A stretch of DNA of 64,000 bases, taken from contig NZ_UWFN01000263.1 in the NCBI RefSeq assembly GCF_900602065.1, positions 222,277 to 286,276 on the forward strand. Direction: 5' to 3'. A program made the position numbers and the translations under genes. Shown in pieces: positions 26,093-35,779 of the stretch; the stretch's first letter is position 1; the number at the start of each line of letters is the position of its first letter. The notes below the pieces were generated by a model. That model was not told the DNA's origin and made no database searches. It was given only the letters and a program-made list of their open reading frames with translations. This stretch comes from Pseudomonas viridiflava (GTDB taxonomy: Bacteria; Pseudomonadota; Gammaproteobacteria; Pseudomonadales; Pseudomonadaceae).

Positions 26093-28240
26093 TTACAGCC
26101 CCGCCAACAGGGCACGAGCCGTCTGCTGATGTTCTTCGTCGGACTCTTCGATCACCTGCAACAACAGTTCACGAGCGCCTTCAATGTCCCCGTCATCAAT
26201 CAGTACCTGGGCCTGATTGACTTTACTGAGCGGGACTTCTTCGAGATCAAGCAAATCAAACTCACCGGACTCATCCATGAATCCATCAAGGAAGGTATCG
26301 TCCAGGGCGTCGTTGTTAGACTCGACAACCCCATCTTCCTCGGGAAAATCGCTAAGAAAACGATCATCCGGAATTTCCTGCACGTCAGGCAGCTCAGTGA
26401 GGTTTGAAGCGAATCCCGGATCTTCGACCGGTTTTTGCACCGATGCATCCGCACGTGCGGTGACGGGTTTGTCGAAAGGATCTACCAGGTCCCAGTCGGC
26501 ATCCATCGACAGATCATCCAGATTCAACTGGAAATCATCGACGGGCTCCGGGTTGAGCGCGGCAGCCGCACTTTCATCGAGCTGTGCGGGTTGCTGTTCA
26601 GCCATTGCGGCCGGGACAACTGCGGCGGCCAGCGGCGCAGCAGCAACCAGGGTGGCGGGCGCAGCACTCAGCGCTTCACTGGCAGGCTTGAGCTGTGGAT
26701 AACGAGAGCGGATCTGCTGAAGCTGTTCCGGCTCCACGCCATTGTGTAAAGCGCTCTGCTCCTCCTCGGCGAAACCGGCAGAATCGCCCTGCTCTGCCAA
26801 CAGTTCGAGAATACGAATACGAACGTCGGTACGCTCAGGCTGCTTGACCAGCGCATCGCGCAGAATGCCCATCGCCTCGGCAAACCGGCCATAAGCGATA
26901 TAGATGCTGACGCCGTCCAGCGGGTCGGTGCTACCGGCAGCCTGACGGGTCGGGGCTGGACGCGAAGGAGTCGAAGCCGAAGCAGCAACAACAGGCCCTG
27001 ACACTTTGGGGGTTACGGCAGGCGTGTCATAAACCGGAACAACTGGAGTACGCGCTGGCTTGATCAGGGTTGGGTCGGCGCTGACCGGTTGCCTTACCGG
27101 CTGTTTGCGACGATTACGACGCACCGACCAGACCAGCCCCAGCAGCAATAGCAAAATCGCCACCGCGCCCAACAGCAACGGCGAAGTCAGCAACGAGGGG
27201 CTTGGTTGTGGCTCCGCACTAACGGAAGGAGCCGCAGCGATAGGCGCAGGTGCTACAGGTGCCAGTGCCGAAGTGTCTGCGCGACTTTCCGCCAGCTCGG
27301 TTTGCAGACCAATAATCTGTTTGTCCTTGCCATCAATCGATGCCTGCTGCGCCTGCAACTGAAGGCGCAGGTCTTCCACTGTCTTGGTCAGCAACTGATT
27401 TTCAATGGCCGATGCGGCAAGTTGTTCGGCACCGCGCTGAACTTCTGCGGCTGGCGGCGAAGTTGCTGCGGTGGGCGCGGGAGACGGATTACCAGAAGGC
27501 AACACGGCGGCGTCCGGCAGCAACAGACTTTGCCCGACCTTTAGTGCGGTACTGTCGCCATTAGGAAAAACCTGAGGGTTGAGCGCCTTGATCCCGTCAG
27601 CCATTCGTCCTGCCGATGCACTGGAGCCAGTGCCCTGGATACGTCGGGCGATGGAGTTAAGGGTATCGCCGCCCACAACCGAGTAGCGTTTACCTTCCAG
27701 TGCTGCCGGTGGCGCAACAGGCATCCGTGATTGTTCGGAGCCTTGAGTCGCGGCGCTGCGGGAGCGACCCGCCACTGCAGCGCGACCTTGCGCAGACGTC
27801 GCCGGGTCCAGCAGCAACGTGTATTCATGCAACATGTCGCCGCCCGGCCGCAGTATCTGCACGAGAAACTGCAGGTAGGGTTCGGTGACCGGCTTGCTCG
27901 ACACCACACGAATCACACCGCGATTGCCGCGAATCACCGGAGTGAAGCGAAGATCATTGAAAAAGAAGACCCGGTCGACACCTGCGCGGGCAAACTCTTC
28001 CGGCGAGGCCAGTCGCGCGACGATGTCTTCAGCGCTCAGTCCGGCGGTTTCCACCAACTCGATTTCGGCATCAAGCGGCTGATTGAGGGCCGAGTGCAGC
28101 GTGATATCGCCCATGCCCAATGCAGACGCAAACGTCGAATAGAACAGAGATGCCGAGGATAAAGCGGCGACCATCAAGCCGCGACGAAAAGCGGTCTTGG
28201 CAAAACCTGATCGAGTAGCCGCCTGAGAGCTATTGCGCAT
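26093..28240 (-). CDS. FimV-like LysM protein (paralogue of FimV)
   Basis: A 715-residue inner-membrane/periplasmic protein. It has a signal peptide ending FASA near residue 40, a FimV N-terminal domain (LGMGDITLHSALNQPLDAEI), a LysM domain near 190-260 (YSVVGGDTLNSIARRI) for peptidoglycan binding, a coiled-coil stretch, a transmembrane helix near 390-415 (LLLGAVAILLLLLGLVWSV), and an acidic cytoplasmic part ending in the FimV C-terminal domain (SKVNQAQVLIDDGDIEGARE). The classical fimV lies, as I recall, beside truA/asd in Pseudomonas; this copy beside a MarR gene is a second family member, so control of type IV pili or polar proteins is only a possibility. ATG 28240 has AAGGG upstream; the reading to 28432 is unsupported. 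Confidence 0.85.
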   Translation of the reverse strand: MRNSSQAATRSGFAKTAFRRGLMVAALSSASLFYSTFASALGMGDITLHSALNQPLDAEIELVETAGLSAEDIVARLASPEEFARAGVDRVFFFNDLRFTPVIRGNRGVIRVVSSKPVTEPYLQFLVQILRPGGDMLHEYTLLLDPATSAQGRAAVAGRSRSAATQGSEQSRMPVAPPAALEGKRYSVVGGDTLNSIARRIQGTGSSASAGRMADGIKALNPQVFPNGDSTALKVGQSLLLPDAAVLPSGNPSPAPTAATSPPAAEVQRGAEQLAASAIENQLLTKTVEDLRLQLQAQQASIDGKDKQIIGLQTELAESRADTSALAPVAPAPIAAAPSVSAEPQPSPSLLTSPLLLGAVAILLLLLGLVWSVRRNRRKQPVRQPVSADPTLIKPARTPVVPVYDTPAVTPKVSGPVVAASASTPSRPAPTRQAAGSTDPLDGVSIYIAYGRFAEAMGILRDALVKQPERTDVRIRILELLAEQGDSAGFAEEEQSALHNGVEPEQLQQIRSRYPQLKPASEALSAAPATLVAAAPLAAAVVPAAMAEQQPAQLDESAAAALNPEPVDDFQLNLDDLSMDADWDLVDPFDKPVTARADASVQKPVEDPGFASNLTELPDVQEIPDDRFLSDFPEEDGVVESNNDALDDTFLDGFMDESGEFDLLDLEEVPLSKVNQAQVLIDDGDIEGARELLLQVIEESDEEHQQTARALLAGL

Positions 28241-28343
28241 ACGAACCCTTATAGAAACCGAAACAGGCTTCTTTGCATATTCAATACATGGCGTGGACTT
28301 CAATGCCTGGCTGCAAGTATGAGCGAGAAGGAGCGTGTCTGCC

Positions 28344-28778
28344 TCAGGATCTTTCGAGGTTGGCCAGAATCCGTGTGTGGACGCGCATGCAAACCCGAAG
28401 TTCTTCCTCATCAATACCCGCGAACAGCTCAACCCGTAGCGCAGTGGCTATGGCTTCGATCTTCTGGATCAAGGGACGGGCTGTGTCGCACAGCACGATT
28501 TTCTTGGCGCGACGGTCTTCGGCTACTGCGTGGCGCTGCACCAGCCCCTGCGCCTCCAGGCTGTCGAGCAAGCGCGCGAGGGTCGGCCCTTCAACGCCCA
28601 CGCTCTGCGCCAGTTCACGCTGAGTCGGCGGCTCCTGAAACCGCGCAAGGTGCAACAACACCAGCCATCGAGCCTGGGATAGCCCGAGATCGGCCAGGCG
28701 TCGATCCAGTTCTGCGCGCCAGCCACGGGACATGTGTGCCAGTTGCATGCCGAAGCGGTGTTCATCTGTCATGGGCAT
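28344..28778 (-). CDS. MarR-family transcriptional regulator
   Basis: A 144-residue winged-helix repressor: LSQARWLVLLHLARFQEPPT, RELAQSVGVEGPTLARLLDS (recognition helix) and the wing RHAVAEDRRAKKIVLCD, SlyA/MarR-like. It lies about 100 bases upstream of the FimV-like gene on the same strand. No palindromic operator was evident. ATG 28772 (MTDEHRFG) is an equally possible start. Confidence 0.9.
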   Translation of the reverse strand: MPMTDEHRFGMQLAHMSRGWRAELDRRLADLGLSQARWLVLLHLARFQEPPTQRELAQSVGVEGPTLARLLDSLEAQGLVQRHAVAEDRRAKKIVLCDTARPLIQKIEAIATALRVELFAGIDEEELRVCMRVHTRILANLERS

Positions 28779-28941
28779 AGAGAAACTCTGGGTCGATACT
28801 AATAATTAGTCAGCTAAGCATGGCGTCAGGATTGAGGCAAGTGAGGGGTTGTAAGTATATGAGTTGGATATCTGCTACAGGTGAGGCAGTGCTATGTGGG
28901 AGATACTCAGCCTGCCTACCAATCTGATACGCGATGCAAAA

Positions 28942-29038
28942 CCTGTGGGACCGAATTTATTCGGGAAGTCGGTGTTTCAGGCGATACACAGGCTGCGAAT
29001 GTACCGGCCCCTTCGCGAATGAATTCGCTCCCACGGGA
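28942..29038. repeat. REP doublet (GAATTCATTCGCGAA type, diverged left arm)
   Basis: CCTGTGGGACCGAATTTATTC leftmost and AATGAATTCGCTCCCACGGG on the right. Several changes in the left unit reduce pairing. It lies downstream of recQ. Confidence 0.82.
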
Positions 29039-29054
29039 ATAGCATGGGCCTGCA

Positions 29055-31184
29055 TCAAACCTCGAACTCAGCCTGCAGGGCAGCGCGTACGCAATACAGA
29101 ACCCCTTCCGGTACGCGCCCGGAAAACTGCTCGGCGATGGCCGCTACAGGCGGTAACTCACCCTCGCCGTCCAGGAACGCATCCTGAATTTCGCTGAGCA
29201 AGTCTTCCGGCAGGTCCAGCGCCTGCTCCAGAGAAAGCTGCTGCCTGCCGATGGCTTCAGCGAGCATGGTGTAGACGTTTTTCTCGGTGCACTGCAACTG
29301 ACCGGCAATCTGTGCAGGGGTCATCCCGGCGCGAGCCAGGCTGATAAGTTCGTGGCGTACATCGGCCACAACCTTTGGCGCTTCGGCTGCACCGCCCAGC
29401 ACTTCCAGAAAGGCTTCGCCGTAACGCTCCAGCTTGCGTGCGCCGACGCCGCCGACCTGAGCCATGTCCGACATGGTTTCGGGCTTGCTGCGCAGCATTT
29501 CCAGCAAGGTCGAGTCCGGGAAGATGACATAAGGCGGCACGCCATGCTCTTCAGCCAGCTTGCGTCGCAGCGCGCGCAACGCTTCCCACTGCTCACGCTC
29601 TTCGCCACGCACCAGTTGGCTGGCCGGGCTGCCGGAGCTGCTTTTCGCCGTGGTCTGCGGTTTCAGGTCACGACGCAGTTCCAGCGTTACTTCGCCACGC
29701 AACAATGGACGGCAGGTGTCACTAAGGCGCAGTCCACCGTAGCCTTCCAGATCGATATCAGCCAGCCCACGTGCCACCAACTGGCGGAACAGCGAACGCC
29801 ATTCGCCCTCGGAGCGCGCCTTGCCGACGCCAAACACCGACAGATGCTGATGACCGAAGCTCTGCACCTTGTCGTTGGATTTACCCAGCAGCACATCCAC
29901 CAGATGACCAACCCCGTAACGCTGGCCTGTACGATAAATCGCCGACAATGCCTGACGGGCTGGCTCTGTCGCATCCCAGGTCTGTACGCCATCGACACAG
30001 TTGTCGCAATGACCGCACGGCTGAGGCATGTCTTCGTCGAAATAGGCCAGCAGCGTCTGACGGCGGCAGCGGGTTTCTTCGCACAGCGCCAGCATGGCAT
30101 CCAGCTTGTGGTGCTCCAGACGTTTGTGTCGTTCGTCGCCCTCGGAGTTCTGCAGCATCTGCTTGAGCATCAGCACATCCTGCAGACCGTAGGCCATCCA
30201 CGCATCAGCGGGCAAACCATCACGCCCCGCCCGACCGGTTTCCTGGTAATACGCCTCAAGAGACTTGGGCAAATCCATGTGCGCAACAAATCGCACGTTG
30301 GGCTTGTCAATGCCCATACCGAAAGCGATGGTCGCAACCATGATCAGGCCTTCCTCATTAAGGAAGCGTTTCTGGTTGGCAGCACGGGTCTCGGAAGGCA
30401 GGCCGGCATGATAAGGCAACGCCGGATAGCCGTTTTCACAAAGGAAAGCAGCCACTTCGTCGACTTTTTTGCGTGACAGGCAGTACACAATACCGGCGTC
30501 GCTACGACGCTCGGAGAGAAACGCCAGCAATTGCTTGCGCGGCGACTCCTTGGGCACGATGCGATAAAAAATATTCGGTCTGTCGAAACTGGACAGGAAG
30601 CGCTCGGCGTTCTGCAGATGCAGCCGGGTGACGATTTCTTCCCGGGTCCGCTTGTCGGCTGTGGCAGTCAGGGCGATACGCGGTACATCGGGGAACAGCT
30701 CTGCCAACTGTCCCAGTTGCAAATACTCGGGACGGAAGTCATGACCCCATTGGGACACACAGTGAGCTTCGTCGATGGCGAACAGGGCAATCTGCAGATT
30801 CTGCAAAAACGCCAGCATACGTGGCTGAACCAGACGCTCCGGCGCCAGGTACAGCATCTTGATTTCGCCCTGACGAATCCGGTGAGCCAGTTCCCGCTGC
30901 TGATCGGCGTTCAGGGTAGAGTTCAGCGCAGCTGCCGAGACGCCCAGCTCCTCCAGCGTGGCGACCTGATCGTCCATCAGGGCGATCAGTGGCGAAACAA
31001 CCACCGCAAGGCCATCACGCAACAGGCCCGGGACCTGAAAACACAGCGACTTGCCACCGCCGGTGGGCATCAATACCAGCGCATCACCGCCGCTGGCCAC
31101 GCGTTCAATAATGGCACCCTGGCGACCACGAAAGCTGTCATAGCCGAAGATGTCTTTAAGTACGCGTTGCGCCTGTTCGAGCAT
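29055..31184 (-). CDS. recQ: ATP-dependent DNA helicase RecQ
   Basis: A 3'-5' helicase of recombination and fork repair, 709 residues. Walker A TGGGKS at 41-46, DEAH at 138-141 with the aromatic loop [14 protein letters not shown], motif [12 protein letters not shown], the zinc-binding Cys cluster near 370-395 (CRRQ...CGHCDNC), the winged helix, and a C-terminal HRDC domain ([20 protein letters not shown]), followed by about 100 residues with a helix-turn-helix-like segment. The gene is complete. Confidence 0.96.
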   Translation of the reverse strand: MLEQAQRVLKDIFGYDSFRGRQGAIIERVASGGDALVLMPTGGGKSLCFQVPGLLRDGLAVVVSPLIALMDDQVATLEELGVSAAALNSTLNADQQRELAHRIRQGEIKMLYLAPERLVQPRMLAFLQNLQIALFAIDEAHCVSQWGHDFRPEYLQLGQLAELFPDVPRIALTATADKRTREEIVTRLHLQNAERFLSSFDRPNIFYRIVPKESPRKQLLAFLSERRSDAGIVYCLSRKKVDEVAAFLCENGYPALPYHAGLPSETRAANQKRFLNEEGLIMVATIAFGMGIDKPNVRFVAHMDLPKSLEAYYQETGRAGRDGLPADAWMAYGLQDVLMLKQMLQNSEGDERHKRLEHHKLDAMLALCEETRCRRQTLLAYFDEDMPQPCGHCDNCVDGVQTWDATEPARQALSAIYRTGQRYGVGHLVDVLLGKSNDKVQSFGHQHLSVFGVGKARSEGEWRSLFRQLVARGLADIDLEGYGGLRLSDTCRPLLRGEVTLELRRDLKPQTTAKSSSGSPASQLVRGEEREQWEALRALRRKLAEEHGVPPYVIFPDSTLLEMLRSKPETMSDMAQVGGVGARKLERYGEAFLEVLGGAAEAPKVVADVRHELISLARAGMTPAQIAGQLQCTEKNVYTMLAEAIGRQQLSLEQALDLPEDLLSEIQDAFLDGEGELPPVAAIAEQFSGRVPEGVLYCVRAALQAEFEV

Positions 31185-31360
31185 AAAAACCCCAGAATGT
31201 CCTGCTGCACTGCAAAGCGCGCCAGTATACCCGACGAGTCATGGGCAAAGGGTGGCATGGATATAAGCGGTCGAAATTAAGCATCAACTACCTCCGCGCT
31301 GGCGCCCGAGGCGCTCAGGGCCTAGAATTCAGCATCGTTTATTTCCAAGGTAGTCCGTCA

Positions 31361-31948
31361 ATGTCCTTCGCTGAGCAACTAAACCGCCTGCAAGTCTTCC
31401 TCGATGCAGATGAGCTGCATGACGAGGCACTGGACTACGTGGCCGCTCATGGCTACCTGACCGCTCTTTCCATCTGCGCCGAAACCGTGCCAGAGCGCGA
31501 GTGGATCGATGCGCTGTTCTCCGAGCCACCGCATTACGCCGATGATGCGCAGCGCGAAGAAATCGAAGGCACCCTGATCCAGTTGCAGGCGCACATTGCG
31601 CGTCAACTGGCTTCTGATGAAGAGTTCGAACTGCCATGCGATCTGGACCTGGGCGACGAGCCGGATGATTCCGACCTGCGCGGCTGGTGCATTGGCTTCA
31701 TGGAAGGTGTGTTCCTGCGTGAAAGCGCCTGGTTCGAAACCGCCGAGGAAGAAGTCAGCGAGATGCTGTTGCCGATCATGGTCGGTTCGGGCCTGTTCGA
31801 TGAGCAGCCTGAGTTCTCTGACATCGCGGCTGATGCCAACCTGATGGATGACATGATCGTGCAGATTCCGGAAGCGCTCACCGCGTTGTACCTGCTGTGC
31901 CAGGCGCCGGATGAGAAGCCGGCGATCCTCAAGCCTCGCCACCACTGA
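31361..31948 (+). CDS. UPF0149 (YecA/YgfB) family protein
   Basis: A 195-residue all-helical acidic protein: MSFAEQLNRLQVFLDAD, ALSICAETVPEREWI and DLRGWCIGFMEGVFLRES are family blocks. The C-terminal SEC-C zinc motif of longer YecA proteins is absent. Function is unknown. ATG 31361 is supported by CCAAGG upstream and by homology; the reading from 31241 is not. Confidence 0.88.
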   Translation: MSFAEQLNRLQVFLDADELHDEALDYVAAHGYLTALSICAETVPEREWIDALFSEPPHYADDAQREEIEGTLIQLQAHIARQLASDEEFELPCDLDLGDEPDDSDLRGWCIGFMEGVFLRESAWFETAEEEVSEMLLPIMVGSGLFDEQPEFSDIAADANLMDDMIVQIPEALTALYLLCQAPDEKPAILKPRHH

Positions 31949-31958
31949 GTCTGCGCCT

Positions 31959-32360
31959 ATGGCGCAGGCCGCACCGCGCACGAGTCGTAACCGTTTCGTG
32001 CGCTATGCCTTTCTGGGCGCTGGCTGGTTAAGCGTGGTATTGGGTGTCATCGGGATTTTCCTGCCGATTCTGCCCACCACGCCTTTTCTATTGCTCGCCG
32101 CCGCGTGCTTCGCTCGAAGCTCTCCGCGCTTTTATAACTGGCTGGTCAATCACCCGCGGCTAGGCCCGTGGATTCGCGATTACCTTGAGGGCAATGGCAT
32201 CCCGCTCAAGGGTAAGGTTTATGCGATTGTGACGATGTGGATCAGCATCGGATTTTCCTGTTATCTCGTGTCGTTCCTCTGGGCAAGAGTGTTCATGGTG
32301 ACCTGTGCGGTGTTGGTGACGGTTTATATCTTGCGGCAGAAGACGTTGCGCAAGGCTTGA
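31959..32360 (+). CDS. YbaN family inner-membrane protein (DUF454)
   Basis: A 133-residue membrane protein with hydrophobic helices at about 17-50 (FLGAGWLSVVLGVIGIFLPI, LPTTPFLLLAAACFARSSP) and 88-120, and the DUF454 block FYNWLVNHPRLGPWIRDY. Function is unknown. It begins 11 bases after the UPF0149 gene, probably co-transcribed. Confidence 0.88.
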   Translation: MAQAAPRTSRNRFVRYAFLGAGWLSVVLGVIGIFLPILPTTPFLLLAAACFARSSPRFYNWLVNHPRLGPWIRDYLEGNGIPLKGKVYAIVTMWISIGFSCYLVSFLWARVFMVTCAVLVTVYILRQKTLRKA

Positions 32361-32409
32361 AGTTTGCGTCGCCCAAGCGATACATCTTTTCCATGCAGGG
32401 ATTTTTGGG

Positions 32410-32441
32410 TACATATCCATTTCTGCGGTAACGGATATGTA
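32410..32441. repeat. Miniature TACATATCC palindrome
   Basis: TACATATCC and GGATATGTA enclose 14 bases including GGTAAC. The same end sequence (TACATATCCGTT, then GGTAACGG) bounds the 745-bp element at 49890-50634, so this is probably a solo or deleted end of that repeat family. Confidence 0.6.
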
Positions 32442-32479
32442 TGCCGCGATAAGGCTGTACACAATTCAAGGCAAACACC

Positions 32480-35359
32480 TCAAACCACATCCGCCCTCAA
32501 CGAATGATCCCCCAGCATCCCGCTGATGATCGACCCGGCATCAGCACCAGACACCATACCCCCCGCGCCAACCCCGACCCCATAGTGATGCGCCAGATCA
32601 ACGCCCGCCAGGTCGATCGTTTGTGAAGCACCGCCCGATCCGATTTCAATGCTCGACACCAGATCCGCACCACTGCCCGTGACCTTGAAATGTAGAAAGT
32701 CATCCAGCGAATCCGCACCCGCGCTAAAACCTTGCAGCAGCTTCGACAAATCCAGCGTGTCAGCCCCGAGACTGAAATCAGTCACCACATCGTGCCCACT
32801 GTCCCCCGCCAACCACTTGAACGTGTCGTGACCCGCCCCGCCCGTCAGCGTGTCGTTACCCAAGCCGCCAATCAGCACGTCATTGCCTGCACCGCCATTG
32901 ATGGTATTGGCCTCGTAGTCACCGGTGAGGTGATCGTCGTAATCCGAACCGATCAGGTTCTGGATATTGATCAACGTGTCAGTACCCGCCCCGCCGGTGT
33001 GTTGCGGCCCGAGCTGCGCCGTACTGACAGTGACGCCGGACTCGGCCAACGCATAACTGGCGGTGTTATTACCCGCGCCGCCGTCCAGCACTTCATTGCC
33101 CGCACCGCTGAACAGGATGTCATTACCGTTATCACCATACAGATCGTTGTTGCCAGCACCACCGCTGAGCACGTCGTTGCCATCGCCGCCATGCAGGCTG
33201 TCGTCTCCCGCACCACCGAGCAGTACGTCGTCGCCCGTGGTGCCCAGCAATGTGCACCCTTCCTGATAACTGATGTTCACCGCCGCTGAATCGCTGCCGC
33301 CATGGCCGTCGCTCACCGTGTAAGCACTTTCGTGATTCGGCGCGGTGTCGGCGGCGCTGTAATCAATCGCCAGATCAAGGGAATAGTGCAGCGCAGGACC
33401 GGGTTGCCCGGCTTCAGGCTGATTAACCAGAAGGATGCGATAGACACCGTTTTCCGTTGCGGTAAAGGTCCCGCCAGCGTCCAGCAATTGAAACTCGCCA
33501 CCGTCAAGTTGCCAGAGAACACCGATTTGCTCACTCAGACTTTTCAGGTCGACCGTCACGCTCTCGCCAGCCACCAGGCTGACGCTGTAAAGGTCCTGCG
33601 CATTAGCCCCTGAAGCGCTGAATGCCCCCAGATACCCCGTAATAGCCACTAGTGCGGTCATGGCACCGGTGTTCGCAAAGTCGCTGCGTTCAAGGTTCTT
33701 CAACTGGTTACCGGGGTTATCGCGTTTACCGGAAAAATCGATGACTTTCGGGCAGTCATTGGAAAACCCCTCGCCCTTGGCCTGCCATCCCGTATGGAAC
33801 ACCGTGGGGCTGGCGGCCAAAGGCCCACCGCTGCCGGGCACGTCATTGGCCAGCAACAGCGCCCCGGGAATATTGATGCAGGGTGCGAGAATATTAGTGA
33901 TGACGTTGTCGGCCACAGCCGTCGGGCCTTCGGGTGGCTGGATGGCCGGAACGTTGATTTGTAGAGTGGAGCCAGCCAGGTCACCGTCGTTGTCGCTGAT
34001 TACATACTGGATGTTCTCGGTCAAAGGCTCACAGTCAGGATTCGCCGAGGGGGTATAGCTAAAGTCGCCGTTGAGCAGGTTAACCACCAGGGTACCGCCG
34101 CCGTCGCTGGTGACCGTGAGGCTGTTCGTGGCGGGATCGAACACCCCGGCCCCCGCGCAGGAACTGACGCACAGCCCGGTTTGCGGGTCGTAGCTGTAAG
34201 TGGTGCCATCAATGCTGATGGAGTGTACAAACCCGCCGTCGGCACCGAACGTACCGCCCTGCAACAGACTGCCACTGGCGCTGTTCAGAGGCGAGCCGGG
34301 GCACCCTGGATCAGCGCTCAGTGTGACTTCGATGCAATGAGCTTCAGGCACGTCGTCAATAATATTGATGTCCAGCGTGCTATTGGCCGAATCACCATCG
34401 CTGTCGTGAGCGACGACGCTGAACGACTCGCCCGTAACATTCGCGCCATCACCGGCAGGATGGTCAGCGGCACCCTGCAAGGTGTAGCTGTAGCTGACTT
34501 CGCCAGTAGTGGGGTCATAACCTGTGACGCTGAATGTGTTGCCCAAAGGGGTCTGCGCGGTCAGCGGAAATCCCGCGACAATGCCCGCGCTGATGACCGC
34601 CAGCCCACCGATCACCAGGCTTTGCAAGCCGTCGACCGCATTGACGGTGAACACCCCTGACTGGGTGACGGGGCCGCAGGACAGATCGTTTTCATTAAGC
34701 GTCAGCTCACCGCCGCACAACTCCACGGCATGATCGACGGGAGGCTCGACCGGGGGCTCAGGGTCTGTCGGCGGTTCAGGATCAGTAGGCGGCACGATGA
34801 GAACCGGAGGCTCATAAACACTGCCCGAACGACTCGAAGCATCGCCAGGCCCCTCGATACGCCCTTCGGGGAACTCGGGAGCAGCGCTAAAGCCCTGGGT
34901 CGGAAAACCAATCTCCGGTGTTACTTCGCCGCCAACTTCGGCCAACAACAATGCCGAATGCCCGCCTCCCAGCGATGAACCATCCGCCGCCTCCGGCTCG
35001 GCATCAACCGCTTCAGGGGCTTGCAACTGCGCATCTGCGCTGATGACTTGCTCAGGCAATACAGTCTGCGTGGGCTGAACGGCAGATTGAGCCAAGGTGG
35101 GGGTCAGCTCGTCCGCCGTTTCGACATGTCCGGCCTGATGATTAAGTAACTGCGGCGTGAGTTGCAGACTGCTGCCACGTCCGAGGGTCAGTTCGCCTCC
35201 GCCGTTGAGATTGACCGCCACGGCACCGCTTCCGCCGGTCTGCAACTGTTCTCCGGCAAACAGCCGATCCCCATCGATCAGAATCCTGCGTGTACCGTCG
35301 CCCGCCACTGCAAATACGTCACCCGCCACTTGTCGCACCGTGCCGATAAACCCGCCCAT
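32480..35359 (-). CDS. RTX adhesin-like type I secretion substrate with N-terminal retention module
   Basis: A 959-residue secreted or surface protein. Residues 1-75 (MGGFIGTVRQVAGDVFAVAG; DGDRLFAGEQLQTG) match the retention module of LapA-type adhesins, which plugs the TolC-like pore. Then a Pro/Glu-rich linker, T1SS-143-like domains (about 215-345 and 350-480, ending DSDGDSANSTLDINIIDD), an unassigned region with several cysteines, RTX nonapeptides (about 705-760 and 815-850; GGAGNDVLIGGLGNDTLTGG) and a C-terminal secretion signal (DTFKWLAGDSGHDVVTDFSL). It is small for this group, as LapA and MapA have thousands of residues. The canonical LapG site TAAG is not visible; AADG at 124-127 is nearest. 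GGGAGGG precedes the ATG. It is divergent from its probable exporter. Confidence 0.88.
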   Translation of the reverse strand: MGGFIGTVRQVAGDVFAVAGDGTRRILIDGDRLFAGEQLQTGGSGAVAVNLNGGGELTLGRGSSLQLTPQLLNHQAGHVETADELTPTLAQSAVQPTQTVLPEQVISADAQLQAPEAVDAEPEAADGSSLGGGHSALLLAEVGGEVTPEIGFPTQGFSAAPEFPEGRIEGPGDASSRSGSVYEPPVLIVPPTDPEPPTDPEPPVEPPVDHAVELCGGELTLNENDLSCGPVTQSGVFTVNAVDGLQSLVIGGLAVISAGIVAGFPLTAQTPLGNTFSVTGYDPTTGEVSYSYTLQGAADHPAGDGANVTGESFSVVAHDSDGDSANSTLDINIIDDVPEAHCIEVTLSADPGCPGSPLNSASGSLLQGGTFGADGGFVHSISIDGTTYSYDPQTGLCVSSCAGAGVFDPATNSLTVTSDGGGTLVVNLLNGDFSYTPSANPDCEPLTENIQYVISDNDGDLAGSTLQINVPAIQPPEGPTAVADNVITNILAPCINIPGALLLANDVPGSGGPLAASPTVFHTGWQAKGEGFSNDCPKVIDFSGKRDNPGNQLKNLERSDFANTGAMTALVAITGYLGAFSASGANAQDLYSVSLVAGESVTVDLKSLSEQIGVLWQLDGGEFQLLDAGGTFTATENGVYRILLVNQPEAGQPGPALHYSLDLAIDYSAADTAPNHESAYTVSDGHGGSDSAAVNISYQEGCTLLGTTGDDVLLGGAGDDSLHGGDGNDVLSGGAGNNDLYGDNGNDILFSGAGNEVLDGGAGNNTASYALAESGVTVSTAQLGPQHTGGAGTDTLINIQNLIGSDYDDHLTGDYEANTINGGAGNDVLIGGLGNDTLTGGAGHDTFKWLAGDSGHDVVTDFSLGADTLDLSKLLQGFSAGADSLDDFLHFKVTGSGADLVSSIEIGSGGASQTIDLAGVDLAHHYGVGVGAGGMVSGADAGSIISGMLGDHSLRADVV

Positions 35360-35779
35360 ATTCCCTCCCTGATTCGCAACAATCCGACCCGTTCCCGTTA
35401 CAAAAAGGCCTGTTTTTCGCCTTCTATGGACTAGAAAAAGATCGACATTTATTTAAACGCCATAAAACCGACACCCATCAGCAACTCCGTTTTCGCTTTA
35501 AAAATCATCAAGATCAGTAAAGCCATAAAAACGTCATAACTTTAAATTTTCGAAACCAACAACCGTAAATAGCTGTTTTTATGCAAATCAATCCATAGAC
35601 AATCGCTCGCTTCTAATAAATCTCATAAGTTTTTTTCGGCATAAGCGTTATGAAAAAAACGTCTTGGCTGCCTCCAAAGTTGTTCTTAGCTGTGATGTTA
35701 CAAACCTGATACGGTTTTAAACGCACAGATCGTCAGTTTTTTGGCAAACAAGAACAGTATTACTTAGGGAGAAGTATTC
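35360..35779. promoter_or_regulatory. AT-rich divergent promoter region of the type I secretion locus
   Basis: This 420-bp gap is clearly richer in A and T than its surroundings and holds no gene. It must contain promoters for both the RTX gene and the exporter operon. A perfect 5-3-5 palindrome CATAA-GCG-TTATG lies at 35640-35652. I see no convincing Fur, RpoN or hrp site and cannot assign the promoters. Confidence 0.6.

Noticed and set aside
29352..30476. 374-codon ORF antisense to recQ
   Set aside because: Codon-bias shadow over the helicase domain.
31210..31225. CTG-N10-CAG before recQ as a LexA box
   Set aside because: The ten inner bases (CAAAGCGCGC) are GC-rich and unlike the AT-rich LexA core.
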